Notes: generated by a model not told the origin, from the sequence alone. DNA of 64,000 bases from Trichuris trichiura (GCA_037903355.1 JBAJFE010000004.1:6370001-6434000); one strand, 5' to 3'; positions 21,557 through 31,533 are shown, numbered from the stretch's first letter. Translations and numbers: made by a program.

Positions 21557-23486
21557 CAGTCAGTTCTCGTATAACGCGCGTTCACATAACGCATTTTCGG
21601 TCATACGCCATTTTGAAATCGTAGCACTTTCTCACATAACGCGATTCTGTTTCCGTTCTTACGCGAATTTGCCAGCTGGAAAGCGTGGGCTTCTGGCAAT
21701 GTCTCCCCGTGTTTTCATTCACCGAGAGCAAACAAAGGCCGCGCTCTTAGCTTATGCACGTTCCACGGTCACGAACAAGCGAAATATGACAAAAACTTTT
21801 AGGATTCTTATCAGAAGTAGTGTCCGACCCAGCTGTGCACCCTGCAATATGCATACTCAAACAGGCTATTGATCGGTATTCATGTTCGGTGGAATAATTT
21901 GCGCTTGCAGAAACGTCTGCACAGACGATGCTTCCATTTTCAATTCTCCCGAAGCGCAGGCATCGTAAAGCTTTTCCAGTGAGTCGTAGTACGCTTGCAC
22001 AGAATCTGCAAAGCATTCACACCGTCTGATTGCGAGCACAATGCGTAAGTATTTTGTCTGATTCCGCTATCTGAGGATAGTCATTAAGTATCTGAAAATG
22101 TCTAAGCTTCCTGATTCGAAGTCACCTGGTAGTGGTGGAAAAAGAAAGGCGCTGACTGTTGGAGAGAAGTTTGAGATACTAAAACGGTATGAACGGAATG
22201 AGACGACACGTGATATCGTCAAAGCTATCGGCATAAAAAAAGCAACCTGGCGGACCATTAGGAGCAATGCAGAAAAAATTAAACAGACTTGCGTAAGCGG
22301 TACCAGTTCAAGTATTGCGATGTCAATAAGAACAAGGCCTAAGATACTGGAAGAAATGGAAAAACTACTCAGCATTTGGATCGAAACTCAAACGACGAAA
22401 AGAATAGGAACAACGTTTTCACCATAAGACAAAAAGCAGTTGCCATTTACGAAGACCTTAAGAAACAGTCTACAAATCCTACTGAAATTCCTCCATTTAC
22501 TGCTAGTAGTGGTTGGTTCTGCCGTTTCAAGAATCGATACAGTTTTTACAATGTTCGTCTCTGTGGCGAAGCAGGAAGCGCGGACGTCGATGGCGCGCAA
22601 ACATTTCCAACAGAAGTACAAACCTTGGTCAAAGAAAAGGTGACCACCGAGGAGCTGCAGAAACTTTCTGTAGCAGGGGAAGCAGAAGGAAGAGAAGAGG
22701 ATGAAAATCAGGAAGTTCCTCCGCCTCCTCCGCGACAAATGACCACTGCTGAGCTTTCAGATACCCTGAAGACTATTGAACAGTGTTTACAATGGCTCGA
22801 AGACAATGATTGTAATGCAGAACGCAGCGGGAAAACCACAAGAGGTATCCGACCTTGTTTGGAGCCATACAAGCAGCTGCTGTACGAAAGCAGTACATGT
22901 GCGAAACAAAAAAAAAGCTCGAATTCTACTTTACTACAATGAAGAAACATTGCGACGATGAGGAAGCGCTACCTTCTACATCTAATAGGACCTCAGTTGG
23001 CCCGTAACAAAGGATAGTGAGATTAAAAAAGTGAGTTCAACGGAACTCCATTCTTTCCTGGGTATGAGGTCGTTTATTTTAGTACTTAGAGGGACTCTTT
23101 CCACAAGCTAAAGACGCAAGCACGCCGCTCGTGAAAGCCAGTTTGAACTCTGTCCGCTGTAAAGAGTTCTATCATAAAAGGTCTGCCGTTAACGTATGAT
23201 CGCCGTAAAAGATGATGTTATTCAGACCCCGTGTAAGAGGATCCATACGTCAGCGTGCCTAACGGTAGAATAAGTAGCTCAGGTACATCATAATTCCTGT
23301 TTCTACCCAGCTTATTTAAGATATCTCTCCGTTGTTGTTTACAAGTAAACAATCCCTTTGACGCTTTGAACCAAATCGTGATTTTCCTATACTTTACATG
23401 TCTCCTATAACGCGATTTCATATAACGCGACATTTTTCAGGATTTTTAAGTGACCTAACGCTCGCGTTACACGAGAACTGTGGCTG
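21557..23486 (+). mobile_element. Tigger-like deletion derivative A
   Basis: 1930 bp between TA dinucleotides (21555-21556 and 23487-23488). The left end starts CAGTCAGTTCTCGTATAACG and the right end is its near inverse with a small change (GAACTGTGGCTG). Repeated ATAACGCG motifs lie subterminally at both ends, likely transposase-binding sites. Compared with the copy at 585-3950, the DDE core is deleted. Confidence 0.88.
22098..22942 (+). pseudogene. Tigger-derived DNA-binding protein, frameshifted (A)
   Basis: Same gene as the intact frame at 29466-30323. The psq/CENP-B DNA-binding part is split by a 1-nt loss near 22420 (ACGTTTTCACC versus ACGTTTTTCACC), and a longer A-run near 22910 alters the C-terminus. 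Non-functional as read. Confidence 0.8.
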
Positions 23487-23971
23487 TATTTGTAGTAGGA
23501 TGAATATGTCGCTGAAGTCGCAGTCAAAGTTGACTTGTGCTGTTCTGGTTTTGAACTTCTGTGTATGCAAACATTAATAAAGAATCCTCTCTTTCTCCTC
23601 TTGTACGTTTCAACGGTTTTATAGGAACGTTTCTTTGGAAAAAGATATGTTCCAGGCTGGCACGCAGACCGAGCGCGAAGCAAGAACAGTTTAATGACAG
23701 AAGCAGCGCAGCAGAGCAATCAGCTGATCTGAACGGGCACAAGCAAACAGGGTGAGAGAACAGTGCAGAAAAGAGAAACGCCGTTCTTATCTCCGCGTGT
23801 ACTATGCAAATTCGTGCTATGCAGTGACTAATGACCTGGAAGTAGGTAGTTCACTTCCTGTGCCGTGAGGCACTCTTATTGACGTGTGTTCGGCGGCTAT
23901 TTTCTAGCACATTTCCTTTTGGTTGGCTAGAATACGTACGCGTTTTAAAGCATTTCTTTGGTTTTGTCTCC

Positions 23972-24024
23972 CATCCTTTCGTTCCTTTCGTACTTTAAGT
24001 CAGTACGAAAGGAACGAAAGGATG
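23972..24024. repeat. Perfect snap-back palindrome, 22-bp arms (unit I)
   Basis: Arms 23972-23993 and 24003-24024 are exact reverse complements (CATCCTTTCGTTCCTTTCGT...) around a 9-nt spacer TTTAAGTCA. The same junction exists in units III and IV. Unit II instead continues into exon sequence, so the second arm is a templated replacement. Confidence 0.9.
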
Positions 24025-24144
24025 AGAGAAAAAACTGTCATTGCTCAAGATCGCCTGCGCTAAACAGAACGTAAAGCTCAATACGGAAGCTGTAAGCGAT
24101 TCCTATTTGCCCTTAATTTTATTACGTCGTATTGCTCAACCCAG

Positions 24145-24292
24145 GTGAAGAAATATGTACATCGGTCTTTTGCCCAACAAGTCTGCTACTTGCGTCAACG
24201 GGAGCAGCAACTTATCGATCAGGTTGAAACAATATCAAACTCGAAGAACCACAACTTGTCCCAACAGCAGTGCCTCCTCCAACAGAAGTTAG
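24145..24292 (+). pseudogene. NCOA4/ARA70-like coiled-coil exon (unit I)
   Basis: Bounded by an acceptor (CTCAACCCAG) and a donor (GTAAAC). It encodes VKKYVHRSFAQQVCYLRQRE and then QQLIDQVETISNSKNHNLSQQ. This resembles the N-terminal ARA70 coiled coil of nuclear receptor coactivator 4, where a similarly spaced LRxRExxLxxQVxxI pattern is followed by a QQ-rich helix. NCOA4 is the ferritinophagy receptor and a nuclear-receptor coactivator. In this unit the preceding exon is destroyed by the palindrome at 23972-24024, so the copy is a pseudogene. A PLE sits in the following intron. Confidence 0.55.
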
Positions 24293-24400
24293 GTAAACTT
24301 GCCAGTAGAACTAATGCAACTCGGTGTTTGGTTTCTTTTTGTACGGTTGTTTCCTGTCCCGTTGAATAGACTTTTATTAATAAACTTTTATTAATAAACT

Positions 24401-24446
24401 CTCCGGAGCTTTCGGGTCATTCGTGACCCGTCATCAGCGGTCATAA
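24401..24446 (-). ncRNA. Hammerhead-ribozyme-like motif (PLE-I, minus end)
   Basis: On the minus strand: CTGATGA, a 7-bp perfect stem CGGGTCA/TGACCCG with loop CGAA, then AAA, then the palindrome CTCCGGAG. Box order and spacing match hammerhead ribozymes with a very short stem III, as described in PLE terminal repeats. Caveat: if the stem closes on C-G, the G of the GAAA box is used in the stem, so the core is one base off consensus unless that C is unpaired. Stem I is not obvious. Confidence 0.45.
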
Positions 24447-24670
24447 GTTGTAGGTACGGTTTTTGGCAGCGAATGCCATCTGTCGTTTCTGTGGATGTTA
24501 AAGCGGGCATTTTTTAAAGTTTTCCGTTGGTAGGTTCTTGCATTTGAGTCTGCCAGCGCAATTCTTTTCCTTGTTCCGTATGTCTTCTAGATTTGTCTTT
24601 TCATATTGCATTCATTTTTCTTCTTTTTTCTTTCTTCTTCTTCCTTTTTCCGTTTCTTTTTCTTTTTATT

Positions 24671-26850
24671 TCATTTGTTGAGTGTGCAACAATTATAGCG
24701 CGTCACAATATTTGTCCAAATCCCACTTATGTCCACTCCTTGATCGCGGTTATAGGTCGTATTAGGTCTAATATATAGTGCTTCTTTAATCCTTCTTAAC
24801 CGTAAATTGTTTTCGTAACATAGAACTTTTGGATGGAGTGGTTGGGTAGATTGCGTCACGTGTTCCACTACAGCAGAGGCTTGTTTGGCTTTTTCCATTG
24901 TAATTTTTGGGTCCACGATTGGTCTGCCTCGCTGTGTGGTTAGATTGGTACCATTGTTGAGTATGGCTTTCGCGTTATTGTAACTTGTGAGCTTTTTTAA
25001 GTGTTCGTTAAATCTATGCTCTAGGGTGTTTCCCGTTTCACCAATATGAATCCCTGAGCAAGAACATTCAACCGCGTATATTATCCCTATGTTTTTGTTT
25101 GTGGGGATTTTGGTTTTGTCTGTGCGGAGAATTGCCCTGAGGTTGGGCGAACTCTTGAAAAAGACTCTGAAGCCTAATCTTTTTCCTAATTGGATAATCT
25201 TTTCACCTACACCTGCCGCATAAGGAATAACCAGACAAGTGTCGTGCGGAGTGTTTTGCTTTGGAAACTGACGTGTGCGAAGCCTGTGGTTGAACACTTG
25301 GTTGATAAAGGATTTAGGATACTCGTTTTTGTAGAAGATTTTTCTAATGTAGTTAATTTCTGGCTGGAGATATTGGGGACTGCATAAATTGAACGCTCTG
25401 TCTATCATTCCGGTGACGATACCACGCATTACTGAGCGTGGATGATGCGATGAGAAATTAAGGTATTGGTCAGTGTGTGTTGGTTTTCTGTAAACTCTGG
25501 TTTTTAGTCCTTGATTAGTGCGAATAATCAGTGTGCCAATTAAGGGGAGGGTTCGATTTGATTCTTTCCCCATTGTGAAAACGATTTGATTGGGGCAAAC
25601 GCTATTAAGAAATTCTAGAAACTGTTGTTCCTTTCCATCTTTGATAATTACGAAGATGTCATGTACGCATCTTTTGAATAGTCGTGGGGCTATTTACCTA
25701 TCTACCGTTTTCAACATTTGTCTTTCAAAACTGTCCATGAATATTTCAGCCAGGATAGGAGATAGTGGGTTTCCCATAGGGACACCGTTAGATTGTTTGT
25801 AGAACTTATTATCAAACATGAAGTAGTTGCTTTTTTGCAGGCAGAGTGATACCAACTTGACAGTGTGGAAAGGATTTAACTTGGTTCTGGTGAACAAATT
25901 TGTGTCTGTATTGAGGAGATTGTATAGTGTATCGAGAGTTTTTGAAATCGGAATGCTACCGAATAAATCTTTTACACCGTAGCTGACTAAGATTTCGTCC
26001 GGTTCTAGATGGTATTCTCGTATTTCGTTGACGAAGGTGTTACTATTTTTGACGAAGGACGGTTCTTTGCCAGTTAGTGGTTTGATCACCTTTTTCAAAT
26101 ATCGGCTGAGCTCCCTTGTGGTGCTGTTAATTGTGGAAACTATTGGCCTTATTGGGACCTCCGGTTTGTGCACTTTAGGCAGGCCGTAGAGCACAGGGGG
26201 TCTCTAATTCGATGTGAACCTAAGATGCTTCGCTATCTTGATGATTTCTGGTTCCTTGGGTTCTGTGCCGTATGTCATGAGAAGGGAACGAAGATTCTTC
26301 CGTGACAATTCTGTACGGTCATTGGGCAAAGGTGTATAACTGTCAGTGTTCAAGATAGTTATCATTTTTCCGTTGTAGGTGGTTCTGTGGAGTAGGACAA
26401 TTCTATTGCTTTTATCTGCTTCAGTTACAATTCCATCAGGCTGCCTTTTAAGTCGGTTTAAGCAGTTGACCTCATATCGGCTTGACTTTGGGGTGGTGTT
26501 GAAGCGGTGATCTAGGATTAGCGTGGATAAATCCCGCTTGATCTGCGTGGCTTTCGGTGGATCAACTGAAGATAGGCTGTCTTCAACCAAGGCAATGTTG
26601 TCAGTAAAGGGTGGCTGTTTAGGAGTTGGTACAAAGTTTAATCCTTTTCTCAGGATAGATGTCTCACTTTCGTTTAGGAGTAAGGAGCTGAGATTTATTA
26701 CGTTTGCGTTTAGGTCTGAACATCTGGTTCTTTGCGGAGGATTTCTGTAGGAGTTTCGAGTAGTCGTCGGGAATCTGACGTGAAGGCATTCAAATTTTTT
26801 TTATGCACTTGTTTCTGCGATGTGCAAACTGTTTTTTTGGCGAAGTCCAC
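24671..26850 (-). pseudogene. PLE-I reverse transcriptase / GIY-YIG endonuclease
   Basis: Reading down the minus strand: N-terminal domain (SLSSVDPPKATQIKRDLSTL), RT core (LYGLPKVHKPEVPIRPIVS, YGVKDLFGSIP, YKQSNGVPMGNPLSPILAE), then the C-terminal GIY-YIG nuclease (IIYAVECSCSGIHIGETGN..HRFNEHLKK). The stop is at 24671. This protein would nick the target and copy its RNA. Here the catalytic motif that reads YVDD in the other units is CVHD (25658-25669), an in-frame TAA follows KTVDR (about 25693), and frames change near 26200 and 26590. It is inactive. Confidence 0.85.
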
Positions 26851-26852
26851 AT

Positions 26853-27232
26853 GCCACATTGGTGAAACGGGAAACACCCTAGAGCATAGATGTAACGTAC
26901 ACTTAAAAAAGCTCGCAAGTTACAATAACGCGAAAGCCATACTCAACAATGGTACCAATCTAACCACACAGCGAGGCAGACCAATCGTGGACCCAAAAAT
27001 TACAATGGAAAAAGCCAAACATGCCTCTGCTCTAGTGAAACACGCGACGCGATGTACCCAACCACTCCATCCAAAAGTTCTATGTTACGAAAACAATTTA
27101 CGGTTAAGAAGGATTGAAGAAGCTCTATATATTAGACATAATACGACCTATAACCGCGATCAAGGAGTAGACATAAGTGGGATTTGGACAAATATTGTGA
27201 CGCGGTATAATTGTTCCACACTCAACAAATGA
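26853..27232 (+). pseudogene. Inverted 5'-truncated PLE copy: GIY-YIG domain
   Basis: The plus-strand frame resumes PLE coding exactly at HIGETGN and runs to the natural C-terminus (TRYNCSTLNK). It holds only the second half of the nuclease domain, without reverse transcriptase. The junction with the minus-strand element is near 26853. Equivalent fragments lie at 38200-38579 and 51921-52300. Confidence 0.8.
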
Positions 27233-27442
27233 AATAAAAAAGAAAAAGAAAAAGAAAAAGGAAGAAGAAGAAAAATGAATGCAATATGAAAAGACAAATC
27301 TAGAAGTCATACGGAACAAGGAAAAGAATTGCGCTGGCAGACTCAAATGCAAGAACCTACCAACGGAAAACTTTAAAAAATGCCCGCTTTAAAATCCACA
27401 GAAACGACAGATGGCATTCGCTGCCAAAAACCATACCTACAA

Positions 27443-27490
27443 CTTATGACCGCTGATGACGGGTCACGGATGACCCGAAAGCTCCGGAGA
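27443..27490 (+). ncRNA. Hammerhead-ribozyme-like motif (PLE-I, plus end)
   Basis: CCGCTGATGACGGGTCA, loop CGGA, TGACCCGAAA, then CTCCGGAG: the inverted partner of the motif at 24401-24446, with one loop change. The stem is intact. Confidence 0.45.
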
Positions 27491-27699
27491 GTTTATGAAT
27501 AAATGTTTATTAATAAAAGTCTATTCAACGGGACACGAAAAATCCGGACAAAAAGAAACCAAACAATGAAATTATTTGGTCCCGTACGAAGACACTATAT
27601 CTTGAATGCCACTCGGTTTAGAAAGTCGATCAAGGGAGAGCATTAGGAAATTTTCGCCTTCTATTGCACTTTAACTTTATACTTTGAGATTTCTCTTAG

Positions 27700-27982
27700 C
27701 TATGTTTTTGAGCCGTTTCTAAGGATGCTCTGCGGAAATTTCTTCAAAAAGTTGCTAAAGCGAGTGGAAACAGCAACCTTTGTTGCGAGGAATTCCGGGA
27801 GTTGCTTAACAGGTGTGTTCTTCACGTTCTGTGAGCGCCTCTTAATCAGCTCCCCCGCAGAGTTTTACCTGCTTGATGATGAACCATGCGAATCGCCCAG
27901 TGTTTTCTTAAATATTAACCACGACGCTCTGCGAAAGGCCATTTTTTTGTTCGGTGATATCAGAATAGATGAACATTTTAAG
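27700..27982 (+). pseudogene. NCOA4-like exon b (unit I)
   Basis: Plus-strand frame from an acceptor-like TTTCTCTTAG to a donor AAG|GTAAAG. It contains CGNFFKKLLKRVETATF, CERLLISSPAEFYLLDD and FLNINHDALRKAIFLFGDIR. The last part resembles the segment after the coiled coil of NCOA4 (an LLF..D..TLRQTI..FG pattern). It is separated from the coiled-coil exon by the intron that holds the PLE. The acceptor choice is uncertain: the phase does not match exon a with either obvious AG, so the exon start may lie elsewhere. Confidence 0.45.
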
Positions 27983-28033
27983 GTAAAGTGTTAATGCAAC
28001 TTAAGTGCAAGGGTCTATTTTTGTACCATTCAG

Positions 28034-28225
28034 GCTCCAACCACGCTACCGTACGCGCTTGAAAATTATGGTGAGGAAGAGTTCCTGCACGGTCTTTTAG
28101 GAAAGAAGGGACTGCCTTTTTCCGATACTGTGTATCGTTTTGGATGTCTATTTTTTTCTGTTAGTTGTGATTTACTTAGCTGTCCATGCGCCGTCCTTGC
28201 CCTTTGTCAGATCCAGACAGTTTAG
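28034..28225 (+). pseudogene. NCOA4-like exon c (unit I)
   Basis: A 51-nt intron-like gap (27983-28033, GTAAAG...CCATTCAG) keeps the frame. The following 63 codons read APTTLPYALENYGEEEFLHG, then a Phe/Cys-rich stretch, then TAG. A GTGAGG inside the exon (near 28069) could be an alternative donor. Copies lie at 39533-39724 and from 53260; the latter is frameshifted by a shorter T-run. Confidence 0.4.
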
Positions 28226-28318
28226 CCTCGTGTAGAAGTCTTACGGCTAACTTAGGCGACGAAGAGAAGAAACTCACTGGGGCACTTGCAGGCAGTTCCT
28301 GCTGGACGCATTCCGTCT

Positions 28319-28396
28319 CTTGGCAGCTGAAGCGTAGGAATGATCTGTACAGTTGGCTGGATCTGTACAGATCATTCCTACGCTTCAGCTGCCAAG
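28319..28396. repeat. Perfect palindrome, 34-bp arms (unit I)
   Basis: Arms 28319-28352 and 28363-28396 are exact reverse complements (CTTGGCAGCTGAAGCGTAGG...) around the 10-nt spacer TTGGCTGGAT. It is present in units I, II and III, so it arose before the last duplications. Confidence 0.92.
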
Positions 28397-28924
28397 GATA
28401 ACGCAGAAATGGAGCCATCCATCGTTTCAAGTCGCTTCATATTGGGAGAGGTGCATTTTATTCTTGTAACTCATTAATCAGCTTGTAGCCCTTCAATGAT
28501 TTAGGGTGGAAGCAATGTTTTACGTGGTGCAACAGAAACGAAGATCGAAAGTGACCTACGCTCACTTGCTTTGGTAAGAAGACGATTTTATGTACTTCTC
28601 TTTGAGCACATAACGTTTCTTTACGGGATCATAAACCTTCATGAGGCGGAATGTTATTTACAGAGATAGTCTTGTTGGAACTTTAGTAAAGCTTCAGCTT
28701 TCAGGCGTTTCACTTTCACTTCCTCTTCAGCGGCTGAACTATAAAAGTACAGGTGAACTTCCGTAAGTTGAGTAGCCAAGAGGCGGAAGAAAACTAGTCA
28801 GCATAAGGAGGGTGTTCGTATAAGCGGGACCGACTGAATAGATTACTATCTGTACGCGTTTTTTCTGCTGCACAGCGGCGATTTTATAGCGAGGTGCGTA
28901 AAAATAAACTTGGAGAATCATGTA

Positions 28925-30844
28925 AAGTCAGTTCACGTATAACGCGTGTACATATAACGCGTTTTCGGTCATACTGGATTTTGAAATCGTAGCACTTTCT
29001 CACATAACGCGATTCTGTTTCCGTTCTTACGCGAATTTGCCAGCTGGAAAGGGTGGGCGTGTGGCAAAATGTCCCCGTGTTTTCATCCACCGAGAGCAAA
29101 CAAAGGCCCCGGTATTAGCTTATGCACGTTGCACGGTCACGAACAAGCGAAATGTGACAAAAACTTTTAGGTTTCTTATCGGAAGTAGTGTCCGACCCAG
29201 CTGTGCACCCTGCGATATGCATACTCAAACAGGCTATTGATCGGTATTCATGTTCGGTGGAATAATTTGCGCTGGCAGGAACATCTGCACAGACGATGCT
29301 TCCATTTTCAATTCTCCCGAAGCGCAGGCATCGTCGAGCATTTCCAGTGAGTCGTAGTACGCTTGCACAGAACCTGGAAAGCATTCACACCGTCTGACTG
29401 CGAGCACAATTCGTAAGTATTTCGTCTGATTCCGCTATCTGAGGATAGTGTTTCAGTATCTGTAAATGTCTAAGCTTCCTGATTCGAAGTCACCTGGTAG
29501 TGGTGGAAAAAGAAAGGCGCTGACTGTTGGAGAGATGTTTGAGATACTGAAACGGTATGAACAGAATGAGACGACACGTGATATCGTCAAAGCTACCGGC
29601 ATAAAAAAATCAACCTTGCGGACCATTAGGGGCAATGCAGAAAACATTAAACAGACTTGCGTAGGCGGTACCAGTTCAAGTATTGGGATGTCAATGAGAA
29701 CAAGGCCTAAGATACTGGAAGAAATGGAAAAACTACTCAGCATTCGGATCGAAACTCAAACGATGAAAAGAATAGGAACAACGTTTTTCACCATAAGACA
29801 AAAAGCAGTTGCCATTTACGAAGACCTTAAGAAACAGTGTACAAATCCTACTGAAATTCCTCCATTTACTGCTTGTAGTGGTTGGTTCTACCGTTTCAAG
29901 AATCGATACAGTTTTTACAATGTTCGTCTCTGTGGCGAAGCAGGAAGCGCGGACGTGGATGGCGCGCAAACATTTCCAACAGAAGTACAAAACTTGGTCA
30001 AGGAAAAGGTGACCACCGAGGAGCTGCAGAAACTTTCTGTAGCAGGGGAAGCAGAAGGAAGAGAAGATGATGAAAATCAGGAAGTTCCTCCGCCTCCTCC
30101 GCGACAAATGACCACTGCTGAGCTTTCAGATACCCTGAAGACTATTGAACAGCGTTTACAATGGCTCGAAGACAATGATTGTGATGCAGAACGCAGCGGG
30201 AAAACCACAAGAGGTATCCGAGCTTGTTTGGAGCCATACAAGCAGCTGCTGTACGAAAGAAGTACATGTGCGAAACAAAAAAAAGCTCGAATTCTACTTT
30301 ACTACAATGAAGAAACATTGTGACGATGAGGAAGCGCTACCTTCTACATCTAATAGGACCTCAGTTGGCCCGTAACAAAGGATAGTGAGATTAAAAAAGT
30401 GAGTTCAACGGAACTCCATTCTTTCCTGGGTATGAGGTCGTTTATTTTAGTACTTAGAGGGACTCTTTCCACAAGCTAAAGACGCAAGCACGCCGCTCGT
30501 GAAAGCCAGTTTGATCTCTGTCCGCTGTAAAGAGTTCTATCATAAAAGCTCTGCCGTTAACGTATGATCGCCGTAAAAGATGATGTGATTCAGACCCCGT
30601 GTCCATACGTCAGCGTGCCTAACGGTAGAATAAGTAGCTCAGGTACATCATAATTCCTGTTTCTACCCAGCTTATTTAAGATATCTCTCCGTTGTTGTTT
30701 ACAAGTAAACAATCCTTTTGACGCTTTGAACCAAATCGTGATTTTCTTATACTTTACATGTCTCCTATAACGCGATTTCATATAACGCGACATTTTTCAG
30801 GATTTTTAAGTGACCAAACGCTCGCGTTATACGAGAACTGACTG
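28925..30844 (+). mobile_element. Tigger-like deletion derivative B
   Basis: 1920 bp, left end AAGTCAGTTCACGTATAACG after a TA (28923-28924), right end GAGAACTGACTG followed by TA (30845). The right terminus matches the inferred 12-bp end best of all copies. Catalytic core deleted, coding frame otherwise intact. Confidence 0.9.
29466..30323 (+). CDS. Catalysis-deleted Tigger protein: intact DNA-binding ORF
   Basis: 285 codons, ATG to TGA, uninterrupted. Residues 15-62 form a psq-type helix-turn-helix (KALTVGEMFEILKRYEQ...IKKSTLRTIR). Residues about 85-155 form the CENP-B-type second DNA-binding domain (AVAIYEDLKKQ..SGWFYRFKNRY). After NLVKEK (residue about 181) the DDE core is missing, and the frame joins directly to the acidic and proline-rich C-terminal tail (EDDENQEVPPPPPRQM) and a final Leu-rich helix (TLKTIEQRLQWLEDND). 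By analogy with truncated transposase repressors it could bind element ends without cutting. That function is inference. Confidence 0.7.
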   Translation: MSKLPDSKSPGSGGKRKALTVGEMFEILKRYEQNETTRDIVKATGIKKSTLRTIRGNAENIKQTCVGGTSSSIGMSMRTRPKILEEMEKLLSIRIETQTMKRIGTTFFTIRQKAVAIYEDLKKQCTNPTEIPPFTACSGWFYRFKNRYSFYNVRLCGEAGSADVDGAQTFPTEVQNLVKEKVTTEELQKLSVAGEAEGREDDENQEVPPPPPRQMTTAELSDTLKTIEQRLQWLEDNDCDAERSGKTTRGIRACLEPYKQLLYERSTCAKQKKARILLYYNEETL

Positions 30845-31361
30845 TATTTGTAGTAGGATGAATATGTCGCTGAAGTCGCAGTCAAAGTTGACTTGTGCTG
30901 TTCTGGTTTTGAACTTCTGTGTATGCAAACATTAATAAAGAATCCTCTCTTTCTCCTCTTGTACGTTTCAACGGTTTTATAGGAACGTTTCTTTGGAAAA
31001 AGATATGTTCCAGGCTGGCACGCAGACCGAGCGCGAAGCAAGAACAGTTTAATGACAGAAGCAGCGCAGCAGAGCAAGCAGCTGATCTGAACGGGCACAA
31101 GCAAACAGGGTGAGAGAACAGTGCAGAAAAGAGAAACGCCGTTCTTATCTCCGCGTGTACTATGCAAATTCCTGCTATGCAGTGACTAATGACCTGAAAG
31201 TAGGTCGTTAACTTCCTGTGCCGTGAGGCACTCTTATTGACGTGTGTTCGGCGGCTATTTTCTAGCACATTTCCTTTTGGTTGGCTAGAATACGTACGCG
31301 TTTTAAAGCATTTCTTTGGTTTTGTCTCCCATCCTTTCGTTCCTTTCGTACTTTAAGTCAG

Positions 31362-31480
31362 TGCCAGGAAGGTCGGATTTCATTCTCGAGAACAACTATC
31401 GTCAACATATAACAGCTCTTGAGCTGTCATTGCCCAAGATCGCCTGCGCTAAACAGAACGTAAAGCTCAATACGGAAGCT
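31362..31480 (+). pseudogene. NCOA4-like exon preceding the coiled coil (unit II only)
   Basis: Begins after a pyrimidine tract and AG (TTTAAGTCAG) and ends at a donor (GAAGCT|GTAAGC). It encodes NNYRQHITALELSLPKIACA followed by KQNVKLNTEA, which precedes VKKYVH of the next exon in phase. This matches the helix just upstream of the ARA70 repeat of NCOA4 (LELAI..V..AE..IK..L.EVK pattern). Only unit II retains it. Units I, III and IV have a palindromic replacement instead. The downstream intron is short (31481-31533). Confidence 0.5.
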
Positions 31481-31533
31481 GTAAGCGATTCCTATTTGCC
31501 CATAATTTTATTACGTTGTATTGCTCAACCCAG

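Larger units (their letters stand above)
24326..27604 (-). mobile_element. Penelope-like element PLE-I with inverted terminal copy
   Basis: 3279 bp flanked by a 13-bp duplication AATGCAACTCGGT (24313-24325; right copy 27605-27617 with one mismatch). A near full-length minus-strand element (24326 to about 26853) abuts, head to head, a 5'-truncated plus-strand copy of its 3' part (about 26853-27604). Both outer ends therefore carry the same 3' UTR in inverted orientation. Each 3' UTR has a CTT/polypyrimidine stretch, TTTATTAATAAA repeats and a hammerhead-like motif. Inverted partial copies of this sort are known for Penelope elements. Confidence 0.85.
21557..28924 (+). repeat. Tandem unit I (7.4 kb)
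   Basis: First of four head-to-tail units: Tigger A, spacer, ARA70-like exon, PLE-I, exons b/c, palindrome, up to the start of Tigger B. It lacks any BEL insertion and lacks the 138-bp PLE-terminus insertion found in units II and III. The 23487-23967 spacer holds only short frames on both strands that are conserved in all units because the DNA is duplicated. Confidence 0.9.

Noticed and set aside
23405..23755. Conserved small frames in the spacer after each Tigger (both strands)
   Set aside because: They are conserved only because the units are duplicated, overlap each other on opposite strands and carry no motif.
27125..27352. Short Phe/Ser-rich frames over the CTT tract (also 24593-24778, 31922-32128, 38472-38699, 43460-43645, 52193-52426, 57186-57371)
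   Set aside because: They are translations of the PLE 3' UTR polypyrimidine tract and contain no domain.
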